Below, in pieces: positions 35,857-47,346 of a DNA stretch of 64,000 bases. The stretch lies in NCBI GenBank assembly GCA_002633005.1, contig NMRA01000026.1, positions 893,073 through 957,072 of the forward strand, given 5' to 3'. Origin of the DNA: Phoronis australis (Eukaryota > Phoronida > Phoronidae). How positions within the stretch are numbered: the first letter of the stretch is position 1; every line of letters starts with the position of its first letter. The position numbers and the translations under genes are program-made. The notes under the pieces are model-generated. The model was not told the DNA's origin. It made no database searches and was given only the letters and a program-made list of their open reading frames with translations.

Positions 35857-38800
35857 GTTTGTTTATTTGTGTAATTTTGAACTAGGTTTGATCTAATTCC
35901 AGTGAATACATAGCTTAGCATGCCGGGGTTTGAATTTCAAATCAAAGTCATATATTGTCTTATAGATGCCTCCGATTACTTTTACGCAGCACTATTTGGG
36001 CGTCAAAAAATCAAAGATCATTCAGAGAAGAATGATGTTGACGGTTACAAGCACTTATAATTAGCTGTCCTTATCAGCAATATTAATGATTATTGGGGTC
36101 ACATGCTACTTAGTTGAACACAGCTCAGTTCAGTGGGTGAAAGTCCCAGTTTAATAATTCATTCGTGGATAATAATGCGTCAGCATGACACAGTGCACAC
36201 ACAGGCAGGAGTCAGGGTGTAAGCAGATGCGTGTTTAACAGAGTGAGCGCCCGCTAGCGTGTACTCGCGAACACAAGGAACAGCTCCTGAACAGCTGTGA
36301 GCGCTCACTGGGCGATGCTCAGTATGGCAACTCTGAAGCAGATTGTGTTGAACGTCTTAGCCGATGAGCTTAACACTAACAGTCCTTCCTATGATAGCTC
36401 CTATTGAGTATGGCGTTTTGAGCGATAAATATGATTAATCTTTGCCAATAATTATTAATATCGGCAGTCCATGACAACAACCGTGAAGGCTTTGGAACGA
36501 CAAGAATCGAAAATTACGTCAAGGAAACTGTTCCTCGCTACAGCGAGCCGCAATTTAAGTCGCAGTTTCGGATGAGTCGGTCAACTTTTGAGGTTAGTTC
36601 TCGTGTTGCAGAACCATAATGGGTTCATATGCTGCAGACGTGAAGCCTTCGCAGGACGCCATCTTGGAAATCTAAGCGAACATGCTCTCGAGGTTGTTCG
36701 CGAGCGCTTGCGAGCGCTGACGTGAACACAGCTGTTCAGGACGAGGGCGCTCAAATCGCTCGCGAGCACTCACTCTATTGAACACGCTTCTGGTGTTGCC
36801 TTTGTGCAAAGTTGTATACAGCTTTGCGCTCATGTGGGTAAAAAAATGGCCAATTAAAATCTGACACAATTCATTGTCATTAAAAGCTACACTCTTCCTT
36901 GAATAAAATAAATTATTTACAAGTCAGTGTTTGGAGCAATCTCGTGCATCGGCTTTTGGCAACATGAAGTAGCGTCACCTGTAGGCCAGTTTTCTTTTTT
37001 CGACGATTACCCAATCAACTGTTCTTCCACGCATGGTTGCGTACATGTCACAACAAATCATCGGAACTGATTTAATTCTTAAATCAACAGGCGACATTCT
37101 TTCAACTTGGCGTGACACATCTTTGCGAGTTTATTCTATGGCATCATTTGTATAGTCCTGCTTGTAAAACATTTTACAGAGAAATCAATCATCTCAGAAG
37201 TTTACCTTTGGGTGTGCTGGAAAAGAAAAACGAGCTAGATGTTGATGGGGGCTGCACTGGTGGAAGACTGACCCAGTTAAAGGTAACAGTGTGTCTTGTT
37301 CATTTCCATGGTAACAGCAGGTCAGCTAGCTAGGGTGCGAATGAAACTAGGGCTCTGTCGGCAATTCTTGGCTAGGCTTTGGGATGATTTTTGAGATCTG
37401 GTGAAAGGTGCAAGATATCGTGCATGTCCGAATTAACAGACAGGACGCTGAAATTGGGGAACTTGAAAATCAAGGGTAGGCGTTGAGCCAAGCTTGAACA
37501 TTTAACAACAAGCATTGTGAATTTGGTCAATTCAGGTTAAAAGTAGTACTTAGGGACACCATCTGCTGCAGGTGCTGCTGAAACTCTTGAAAAGGTAAGC
37601 CAAACGCGTGTGCTTTGGGAGCAAAAATTCACTCAAGACTGGTTTTCATGCGTGGACGCTTCCAAGAAAATGTTGTTTGGATATTTTGAGGGTTGAGGTA
37701 AAGACAAGGATGGGTGTTTAAGAGTGAAATCTCGCAAATTTCACTGAGGGAGGGGGGCAAGCATGGGTAACCCGTTATTAGAGTGGTGTAGTTGCTCCTA
37801 GTTCAGGCTCATTGGTAAAAGCTGGAGAAAACTACCAAGTCCATGTTCTTGGTATATGAGTTCCCACGGTTGAGTGGATCATGATGTACTCGCGGTGTTA
37901 ATGTTGATGAAATATTTAACCTCCTCTTTCACATTTCAGGACAAAAGTGACAGCAACAAAATAATCTATACAGGACTCAAAACCAAAGCCAACTTTCTTA
38001 GCTTTCTGGAGAGCGTTGACAAAGAGAACTGGCCTCGTAAACAGGATATAGGTAAGAATTATTCCATTCAGTGCAGGTTTTGAATTGAACGCAGGCTACA
38101 TGATGGTAAAAGGTCCTTGTTTCTCCAGTACTGTTAAAGTGACAATACACCTCTTCAATAAAGGGTAGATGAAACGGGCAAAGTTGAACAGAATCTTGCA
38201 AATTTATCTTAGGGCTGTTCCAGCAAAATCTGTATGGGAGGGGGGGAAGGCACTTTTATTTCGTACCCACCGCCCATATTTTTCATTTATTTCTCCAACC
38301 CATGACCCATAATTTTTTAATTATTTTTAATAGGTTAAAATATAAAATCCAACACTTGCAAACAAATTGCCTGCAGGAGGACCTGTTAAGAACTTAGATG
38401 ATTGACAGACAAGAACTAGTTGTCTTGTATAATATTGTCAAAAACTAAAGTAGCCTGTGAGCAATACTTTTGGCATAATTTCAATGAACATTTTTTCAAT
38501 TATAAGAATCTATGAATCTCAAACTGTCTCCACGAACTCTTTTATACTTCTATGTCAAGTGAATATTGGAACTTGTTTATCTTACTCCTCATACTTTTTA
38601 TTTAAAAATCATCAATTTTCTTATATGTGTTAACACCAGTTTAGTGTTGCATAACTTTTCAATTCAATAGGACTGCAGACAAACAGTTGGCTCAAATCAA
38701 GTTGCCCATGACTTGATTAATGACTAAGTGAGCATATTGCACTCTGTTCACTGGCNAAAAAATACCACCCATTTTTTATGCATCACTTCTTACAGGAACG

Positions 38801-41800
38801 ACCACCCATAATTTGAGTTTTTTTCTGAAGACCACCACCCATGAATTTTTATTTCTACTGCCGTCCCCCCCCTCCCACATGGATTTTACTGGAACAGCCC
38901 TTAAAAAACACTTCAACAGTTGTTTGGAGCTTTTTCATGAAAAATTAGTTTGATTCTCTGAAATTTCCTTTTGTGTTCGTAAAAATCTACGTAACCAACG
39001 ATTCTGTGTAAAGGGGCCAAGAAATGTCACTGGAAATGTTTTAACTCTTATTGCACAGCAGTCCACGATTTCATTCGCAAATTTAATTTTAGACAGATTG
39101 CTCTTCCAAAATGCTCCAATCAGCTGTTTGTCTCTTCTCACATACCCTCATAAAAATTATCTTTTTACTTTTATGGCGGCTTTTATAACACCACTGCCGT
39201 CGTCCTCTGCTATTTTGCACTGCACCACGAACTGCTGATAAACTCAGGGCTTCGATTTTAGTTAATGGAACCACGGTTACCAGCGTATTGACTGGAAGCC
39301 AACACCAGAGATCAACAAGGACTAATAAATTCACAAAAACACAAATTTTTTGTTTCAAGTCTTTGGTTAGTAACTTCAAGAAATCTATCATAAATTTGTT
39401 GATCTATAACTCTGGTCAGTGCTAATACATCCTCTTCAATAGTAATCCAAAAAGCTATTTTTTTACCCTAAAGCCAATTGTGTCCTTGTAACTTTATAGC
39501 CTGAGTGAAGACACACAGAAATGTTCCCGTAAGTGGTTCGGTTATGCCACAATTTTTGTTACCTGTGGGAGTTCATGGCAGTTTCGTATGGTGGAAAGTA
39601 AAGTAAACCAGGCTTGTAAGATGTTAAACTTCTACTGAGATTTCTACAAACAAATACCCTCAAGGTTTGGGGTTATGGACCTATATTTAGAAAAAAAATT
39701 TCTCATGCACCGTTCCGTTTGGCCATATGTGTTGCCAGTTCAGAGGCTCGTTCAATCAACCCGTGACACCTGAGAGTATAATGTACTGCGATATATTCAT
39801 GACTGTGAGATGTGAATCCAAAACTTTAATAATGCCATTCAGGCCTTCATCTGGATGGTGTCCAGGGCACGAAAATGGACACCCTGCTTCAAATTTAGAC
39901 ACCCTAGTTAGGGCGCCCTTTTCTGCATTTGGACGCCCAAGTACAGTAAGTAAAGTAAGCATAGGTGTCTATTTAAACTTGCCAACAGCACATTGGATGG
40001 TTATTGGTCTGACAAGAATAAAGAATTTGGTTTGGAAGTGAAAAACTTAATTGCAAAACCATGTCTCCATAGTAACAGCGTACAACACTGTAACGGGAAT
40101 TTCTCAGGGTGTCCATGACAAATAACGCTGTCCCACGTTATTTGTCATGGACACCCTGAGAAATTATGAAACCCATATTGGATGCCCTAATTTTGAGATC
40201 TTGGATGAACTTCTGATGCTATCGTAATTTGAATGTTACTCCAGATCCGCTGTCAAGACAATTGCGTCCTCCATTTGCAATCTGTTGCCATGTGGCAACT
40301 AATGTTTAAGAATAAAACTGAACAGATGTGCTAAATGTTTAAGAATAAAACTGAACAGATGTGCTGTAAATTCATTTTCAGAAACCAAGCTCAGTGGCGT
40401 GTCGCACAATTTAAAACTGGTGAAGAGTGAAGTGAGCGACATCAAAGAGAGGCTTGAAGAGGCCGTTTGTCTGGACGAGAAGTATTCACTGTATGAAGGT
40501 CAGCGAGAGACACTGGAAAAAAAGTTGTCAACTCTTGTGGAAAAGGTAAAACCTTCATTCTGTCGAAAGACTAGCTTTTGATTTATGCCACTTAAAGTAA
40601 TTATAAAAGTGGCTTCAGTTTGTCCCTTATTCAGGTTATACAATGATTTCTGGTTTCGCACTTGCTTGGATTTATTTTCTTCACTGTCTAAAATCTTGAT
40701 ATCGACCTATATCCAATGATTTATTGAGTAGTGGACCCAGCACTAATTGGGTCAACAGGAAGTTGCATGCTTCCAACTTTGTAAATAAGCTAAAGTCGGG
40801 TAGGGTATCCTTTGAATGAAAAAGCTACAGAGATTGAGTACATCATAGGGGAGTTGCTTGTGATACATCTGTCTATTTCCAGAAAGATAAACTCCAGTTG
40901 CTTCGTGATAAGTATGAGTCTTTGAAGGCTGGTCAAGAAAAAGAGGGCTTGCAAGTCAAAGAGGTTGGTAAAGCAGTGCATGATGGGATATGTTTCCGTC
41001 GAGTCACATTTGGTGAACTTCTTTTCCTTAACTTTTAAGATTGATTGATTTTGCTGAACAGGCAACACAGGTCAGTGGTTTGAGCTCTGGATTTCCAACT
41101 GGTACACCAGAGTTCAACTTCTGGCTTTGTTGGCAAACAACTTTGCATGGCCCAAAACTTATGTCCTACTTCTCTAAACTCGGTATTAGCTGTGGATGGA
41201 TTGGTGCAAAAGAGTGTATAAAAGCGATTTCTAGAGGTGCACTAATATTAAAAACTTTAGAATTTAATTCACAGCGTCACTTACATTCAATGTCATAAAG
41301 TAACACTTTACTCTAAATTTTCACCAATTTAAGAACAAGTATGGTAGACCAAACATGTGAACCTTTATTTTAATGTTTTCTGAAAGATTATTGTCACAAA
41401 ATGATATTATTTTACATGTGGCTATCATTAGATAATGCATTGCTTTGACAATTGTGAGCAATCACCACTTTTAGAAGCCCAACCTAAAATGAAAAAATCA
41501 CTTTTGATAATTGTTTTTGCTGAAATTGTTGAGATTTTAAGATATTCTACGACACAAAATACTTTTACAATAATCAAAATTGAAGAAAGATTGCACCTGC
41601 CCATCCCAGACTCGGACCTAGTTTAACTGTTACGTTGATACATGTTTGTATTTCATTGGCGAGTTTCATAATTTTACATTTGTCTGAAGACAAATCAAGT
41701 TCTCATAATAAGACTTTACATTGTCGGTGGTTGCACTGTGTCTAGGCTGGTGCACATGGGTTGTATACAAATCTCAAGCTTGTTCTATCCTAAGTTTAAG

Positions 41801-44800
41801 CTGCCACATCTGTAGGCCTCCAAAAGCTCAATGCAAATACCAAGTTGAGCAACTCACCAGCAAGGCTGAGAGAAGTTACTGAATATTTGCAACAGTTTGT
41901 GATTACATGAATTTATGGTGCTAATTTAAAGACGCTATGTTTCATTAAATTGTGAATACCGGTATGCAAATGAAGTACTAGTTTACAAACAACCCTGGGT
42001 CTTTTAGTATGCTGGAAACCATCCGAGAACCAGTTACCATTACAATCTTGCGAAAGTCTCCTTTTGCGAGACTATTTTTATGTAAATGGGTATGGTAATA
42101 TTTCATCGTTACCCTAATTAAACAAGACACAGTTTTTATTATTTATTTATTTCACTATCAAATAACGATTGCGTACTATTTGAAATAAATTTGAACATTC
42201 ACAGTTTTAATGAGACACAGCATCTTTAACACAATGACATGTTGCCACCACTAAGTTGGGACTCTCATTACCACAGTCAAAGCTCAAAGACTTGGACCAG
42301 ACCATACAGGCATGCTGCCAAGCGATAGAGTTACTTAGGAACACCCTGTCACAGCAGAGGATGGACGGGAAGGCTCTGAAAGCACGTGTTGAAGCTGCTA
42401 AACAACAACTTAATGTGGCAGAGTCCTTCAGGGAGCACAAGAACAGACAGACAGCTGCCAGGCTGGAGAAGTAAGCCTCACTAACGTTCATTCTCACTGG
42501 CTGCTGCTATAGGCAACACAGCCGTCATTTTCCAAGCTAATGGATTTCTCCGAGCTACGTTTGTTTGGAATCTAATCTCTGAACTGGGGACTTGAAACAT
42601 CACCAATTGTGTGGCAGGATTTGAGAATAAATTTGAAAGTTTAATCAAAACGTGCCATGCCATTGGTTGATTTTTGAGTCGGTTTCGAGTCCATAGATTA
42701 GACACTGGAACCTGGTTTCCAATGAAGAACTGAAAATCTGTAGTTAAAATTCTCCATCTCCATTTCATCAATCTTCACTGAATAATTACACATGCGTTCA
42801 ACTGTTTATGCCAGGTGCCAAGAGCTTACAGACATTCTACAACGCGTCACGGGACTACGAGAACACTCGGCCTCGGATCGCCACCTGGTGGTGGAGGTGT
42901 TGAATCCTGTCGGGACTCTGACCCATCCGGACCTTCAGTTACTACTGGAGCTCCAGTTTCAACCATGTGACATGCTTGGCCTGCGACTTGTGGGAGCTAA
43001 GGTAGGTAGAATCTGGCAAGGAACTAGTTTTTGAATATAAAGGCAGTCAGCAGGCTTGGTTTGCACAAGTCCCAAGCCAACTTTATACGAGTCAATTCGC
43101 AAGCACAGTGAACTTTGATTTCAGTAAATGTGTTAGAAAAAAAGACTCGAGAAGTTCTGAGTAATGTGGTTCAACTATAAACTGAACGTTGTCAGAACCC
43201 TGTCACACTCTGGTGCAACTTATGCCAGAATTATTTAACGATATAAAATCGGATCAATCCACATTGCAACTCTTCAGCATTGCAATAGCATGAAAACGTC
43301 TGTTGCTTGACCTAGTTTCCAAGTGTTGTTTTCAAGATGGTAGTTGACAGGGCTGAAATGCTGCTTCGTTCATTCAACATTTTGAGATGTTGAACATATT
43401 TATGCAAATCACTTGAAAATCTCACAGCACACAGCTGTTGTGACAGCATGTTGGTAGCAAAGAATCAATAAAAATGCTTCGTTAAATTTAAATCCTGGAG
43501 TGCTGACTGCCATTTACGATCTTCTCCATTGCCATCTGGTGACAAGATATATTCCAATATGTTGCTGCTGTATCAGAAAATGGTTATTCTTGCGAGATAG
43601 TACAGCAGTTTTGTTGAATTTAAAGTCACTCCAGTCAGTTCACGCCCACTGTAACTTCACTAAATAAATTTAAAGCCTTTCTAAGCTTCTTGGAGATTTT
43701 GGTGGAGGCTCTTAAATTTTGGACCAAATGAAGTACAAAAATTGCTATTTCACATCATTTTCAAAAGGCTTACTAAATTTTGGCAATTGACCAAACTTTT
43801 GCCACGTGTTATTTGTTAAAAAACATACAAATGACAAGGCAATTTTTTGTTTTTGAGAAATTTTGACAACTGAAAATAAAAGTACACCATCACCCCATAT
43901 TGTCTAAAATAGATCATTTCCTTGTGCTGTTACTTGCACGAGTAAAATGTTTGCAGTTTCACGCTTGTCAAAATTGAGTGTTTTTTTCCATATAGGTGAA
44001 CATTGGGACACTTGATGTAAGTCAGCTGATTGAGAGGGCGCTACAGAACAATGCAGTGGACCAACTGATTTACGACGTTCAACTCAGTTGGTACCAGCAC
44101 GTTCGCGTACTGGAGCAAATAGTTACCCTGCGAGATAGGTACGATTGGTCTCTGGTGTTTCTTCCACATTCATTTTTGCTTGGAGTCTAGCTTTAATTTT
44201 ATTTAGTTTGAAAATCACTGCTTGATAGCTGTTGCTGAGGGTGTCATCACTGAAGTAGTTTTTGAAGATGGTCGTTAACTGTGAATTGCAGTTAAGACAA
44301 TGGTCGAAATAGCAGTTCGTTGCTATGAATCATTCTCATTAAAGACTCGCCATTGCACTGGTGATACGTGCATGTAGTGGCTTTTAAAATGACAAATTTT
44401 GTTGACAGTCGTCTAGAGTACATGCCAGAAATCGTATGACGTAGAATCCATATCATGATAGGCGAGTGCCAGCAGAAATCACCGTCGGAGCAGCTAGAAC
44501 GACTCGTCACGACGGTTACAATATTTCGTCTGATTACTTTTGGTGTGTATTGTTGCTTCGACAAATAGTGAAAACTCACGAACTTGACTTTTGACCAGAT
44601 TTTGTCAATCATTATTAAAAACCACCACGCGACCTTTGATACAATTTGGCGTACATTTGATAAGATGGGCTACTGGACTATCGACAGGTTTGCCGTAGAC
44701 TGGATTCCTGAGGAGAGCAAGCTAAGACAGATGGTGGGTAATGAGGGCAATATCGTCTGCACTCTGCTGATCCCCTCGACACCTCCCCTTGATACTATAG

Positions 44801-45405
44801 TACTCCAGTCTATTGAGGGTCAGGTCAATGGGTCAGAGGTCAACATCAAGTACATACAGGTATGGAGAATCAGCGTCTCAGATAAACCACATGTTCCACA
44901 ATAAGTTCATTTAGTGTGAAGTTCATATAAAGAAGCTAATTGTACAAACACTGTTCTCCACTTAATCTTTGTTTATTAAACTGATAGCATTACAAAACTG
45001 ATGTACAGGTTAGAAACATATTAATTTGTTAGAACGCTCGATATTTCTTCTTTAGGAAAATGCATACTTCAGTTTCGGCATGGCTTCTGTTTGTAATTAA
45101 CCAAGAATTGATGTCACATATTGAGCATTCTCATAACTTGCTGCCATCTGTTAACAGATTATGGTAACCATGTTCAACCAACTTTTCTCGTTACATTTAT
45201 GCATGACAAAGAAAGTAGTTCTTGAAGTCCTACACAGTCTTCCTCACTGTAGTCCTGTGCAGTCGCAAGACTCCCAAAGACTTTTTTTATTTAGCTTTTT
45301 TGACAGTGAGACCTGATGTGATCTTGATCTTTTCAGCCGCCCCAAGACACCCCATGCCTTCAAGACTGGCTGGAATACCTCGAATGCAGGTTCGGAGGAT
45401 CATGA
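35828..45405 (+). CDS. unrecognised coiled-coil protein, kinetochore-like (10 exons)
   Basis: Exons 35828-35856, 37180-37282, 37940-38051, 40382-40545, 40883-40963, 42277-42470, 42815-43001, 43996-44138, 44688-44859 and 45337-45405 join in consistent phase (2,0,1,0,0,2,0,2,0) to give 417 aa. Residues about 45-80 hold a helix (LKTKANFLSFLESV). Residues about 90-240 are charged heptad-type helices, probably a coiled coil. Residues about 245-417 alternate beta-like (LLLELQFQPCDMLGLRLVG; NIVCTLLIPS) and helical segments ending LQDWLEYLE, which could be an RWD-type fold. I do not recognise the family. Size, architecture and a promoter shared with cyclin B suggest a mitotic/kinetochore protein such as a ZWINT relative, which is a guess. 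Confidence 0.85.
37180..37282 (+). CDS. coiled-coil gene exon 2
   Basis: Acceptor TTTTACAG, donor GTAACA. Encodes REINHLRSLPLGVLEKK to GGRLTQLK. Phase 2 in, 0 out. Confidence 0.75.
37940..38051 (+). CDS. coiled-coil gene exon 3
   Basis: Acceptor CATTTCAG, donor GTAAGA. Encodes DKSDSNKIIYTGLKTK to RKQDI. Phase 0 in, 1 out. Confidence 0.85.
38212..38900. mobile_element. Harbinger-like MITE, copy 2 (gapped)
   Basis: Same family as 25933-26750 but inverted, flanked by TTA direct repeats, in intron 3 of the coiled-coil gene. A single N at 38756 marks an assembly gap where about 130 bp present in copy 1 are missing. Confidence 0.75.
39837..39935. repeat. GGACACCC-AAATTTAGACACCC dispersed repeat, second copy
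   Basis: Same family as 2455-2543, in intron 3 of the coiled-coil gene, just before the hairpin at 40098 that also contains GGGTGTCCATG. Confidence 0.6.
40098..40165. repeat. perfect 30-bp inverted repeat (hairpin)
   Basis: Arms 40098-40127 and 40136-40165 are exact reverse complements around an 8-bp loop (CTGTCCCA). It is located in intron 3 of the coiled-coil gene. Confidence 0.95.
40301..40365. repeat. 33-bp tandem duplication before an acceptor
   Basis: Two near-identical 33-bp units (AATGTTTAAGAATAAAACTG plus 13 bp). The second ends 16 bp before the exon 4 acceptor at 40381. Confidence 0.95.
40382..40545 (+). CDS. coiled-coil gene exon 4
   Basis: Acceptor TTTTCAG, donor GTAAAA. Strongly helical and charged (SEVSDIKERLEEAV, RETLEKKLSTLVEK). 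A 33-bp tandem duplication ends just upstream of its acceptor. Confidence 0.88.
40883..40963 (+). CDS. coiled-coil gene exon 5
   Basis: 27 codons, KDKLQLLRDKYESLKAG to QVKE, with acceptor TTTCCAG and donor GTTGGT. Phase 0 on both sides, continuing the coiled coil. Confidence 0.82.
42277..42470 (+). CDS. coiled-coil gene exon 6
   Basis: Acceptor CCACAG, donor GTAAGC. Helical (AIELLRNTLSQQRMDGK, ALKARVEAAKQQLNVAES). Phase 0 in, 2 out. Confidence 0.9.
42815..43001 (+). CDS. coiled-coil gene exon 7
   Basis: Acceptor TGCCAG, donor GTAGGT. Marks the change from coiled coil to the globular C-terminal domain (LNPVGTLTHPDLQLLLE, LGLRLVGAK). Confidence 0.9.
43996..44138 (+). CDS. coiled-coil gene exon 8
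   Basis: Acceptor CATATAG after a T-run, donor GTACGA. Encodes a helical piece (DVSQLIERALQNNAVDQ, SWYQHVRVLEQIVTLRD). Phase 0 in, 2 out. Confidence 0.88.
44688..44859 (+). CDS. coiled-coil gene exon 9
   Basis: Acceptor CGACAG, donor GTATGG. Encodes RFAVDWIPEESKLRQM, then beta-like NIVCTLLIPSTPPLDTIV to NIKYIQ. Phase 2 in, 0 out. Confidence 0.88.
45337..45405 (+). CDS. coiled-coil gene exon 10 (stop)
   Basis: Acceptor TTTTCAG; 22 codons (PPQDTPCLQDWLEYLECRF) and TGA. It is convergent with POLG, whose stop lies 1.9 kb to the right. Confidence 0.85.
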   Translation, partial: PPQDTPCLQDWLEYLECRFGGS

Positions 45406-45901
45406 ATTCAACTCATTCACAGAAAAGTTATTAGTTCAAAATCTGTTCATTGTAAATATGTAATTCTGTTGTAGTTTCTATCATTAGGGTGTACTGTTTA
45501 AATCATATCTCTTGAACAGTTGGTCACATTAAGTCTGTTGATTACTATGCTGCAGGACCTAGTATGGTGCGACGCTCTAGTCAATGACTACGAAAACGAG
45601 TCAACTGCTGCGTCGCGGTGTCCCTAATTGTCGCAAGACAAAAATCAGGGTCAAAATACTTACACCAGTCCTTTTGAATCCAAAAAATCCTTGCAAACCC
45701 TCAACAGATGGCAGAGCTGGCTTTGAGAACACCATTTCCCATCAAGCCTCACATTGAAAATTAACCAATCACGTGGCACTTTCAAGCAAAATTTCCCATT
45801 GCGAGGCTGCTCTAATAGTCTTGATTGATGGTACTAGGCCCTTATTACCCATAAGTCCAACAGCATGATGTGATCAGGGCTTAGTGCCGCTTTAATGTGA
45901 A

Positions 45902-45958
45902 GATGCAAGGGGGGGGGGGGAACTGGTGAAGATGCAAGGGGGGGGGGTAACTGATTTA
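45902..45958. repeat. tandem 29-bp unit with long G tracts
   Basis: GATGCAAGG followed by a run of G occurs twice, 29 bp apart, in the intergenic space between the two convergent genes. Confidence 0.9.
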
Positions 45959-46959
45959 AAATGAAATAATAAAACAATATTGTCAACTATGAAATTAGGT
46001 TGCTATGTGTACATGCGTTTGTTTCAGAAAATGGTTGAAGATTCTATTTAAAGTTTGAAAGTGAAATGTGTGTAAATAATAACGAAATGCATGCTTAAAT
46101 GACACTTGTTTTCTTATTCATTGACACGTCAAAGAAGCAAATTTGATTAAGACCGCCCCCTGGTATAAAATCTGAACTTATACTCGACACAGACAGTAAA
46201 TGATTTCTGGTCTATGGAAGAAGTGACAATCTGATAATGATTGACATGATACTACTCGGGTAAAATGACCCACCGTGACGAGCCACCTTTACCTGTCAGC
46301 TCCCCCTAGGTCCAGGAATCTTGACTACAAGTTAAGACCAGATTTATGACGGCCAGCGCCCTAAATCGAAAGTTACTTTTTGACAGAAGTCGGGGCTATA
46401 GTGACTTCAACATCTGACAGTCAAACTGCCACCTATACCAAATGCTGCAATGTAATAAGTACAATGAGCTTAGCTCAAAGTACAAATAAACAATCTCTCT
46501 CTCAAAACTTCAATTTGCAACAAAACTTCTTCATTCTTTAGTTTTCAAAGGCTCAACATCAGAAATAAAATAACACTTATTGCCATATATCACTTCCTGC
46601 CTAATGTCTGAAAAGAACACATTATCTCACTAACAAGACTAGAATTCTACTCGCTCCATGCAAAAAAAAATCCATACATCAGTCCACTGGAATGGGCTCG
46701 TGGTCACATTACATGTCGACTAATTTGACTAGATAAAAAGTAGAGGATCCTACTAAAATGGATTTCCCAGTTTCTCAGGTTGATGACCAAAAACATGCAA
46801 CACCGTTCTTATGGCCTAAAGTGAAATTGCTGTTATACAGTCGTAAGTTACTGCTGAGACATGGTTCTGCACTGTTAAGTTTTTCATATCTTAAATCATT
46901 TCTAGGTCAACTTTTATATCCTGAACAGGCCAATGAGCTCCCACAGCTGCTGTTAGGTC

Positions 46960-47065
46960 ACTTTACCAGGACATCCAAATGAAGAACAGTGTCCTCACTT
47001 GCGTGTCTAAATTTGAGTCGGGATGTCCATTTGGACTCCCTGGCCGCCCTCTAGATGAAAGCCTG
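46960..47065. repeat. GGACACCC-AAATTTAGACACCC dispersed repeat, inverted copy
   Basis: Reverse complement of the same family, between the convergent 3' ends of the coiled-coil gene and POLG. Confidence 0.55.
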
Positions 47066-47260
47066 ATAAAAAGGGGTTAAGTTCAGTGAACAGACTAACT
47101 CTACCGTGTTCAAACACCTATCAGTAAGATCCATCACGCTTTCTTGTAGATCATTTGTATAAGATCACGGGTGAAGACAAAATGCTCCTGGTGGCCTCTT
47201 ACTGTCATGATCATAGTGATCATAGATGACGACTGCTTCTCCATCGAGTCCCGACAATTT

Positions 47261-47346
47261 CTAGCCATCGCCATTTGCAGGCTGGTCTTTACTACACAAA
47301 GACTTGTTTGTTATCTTCATGGTCTCGTAAATATTTAATGATTCGC
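47261..47346 (-). CDS. POLG: POLG visible exon 17 (stop)
   Basis: 27 codons plus [19 protein letters not shown] aligns with the GEALDIYQIIELTKGSL end of POLG. Acceptor TTTATAG. The short C-terminal tail [10 protein letters not shown] is specific to this protein. Confidence 0.88.

Noticed and set aside
39089-39391. 100-codon minus-strand frame in intron 3 of the coiled-coil gene
   Set aside because: No recognisable domain, no splice signals, and intronic context.
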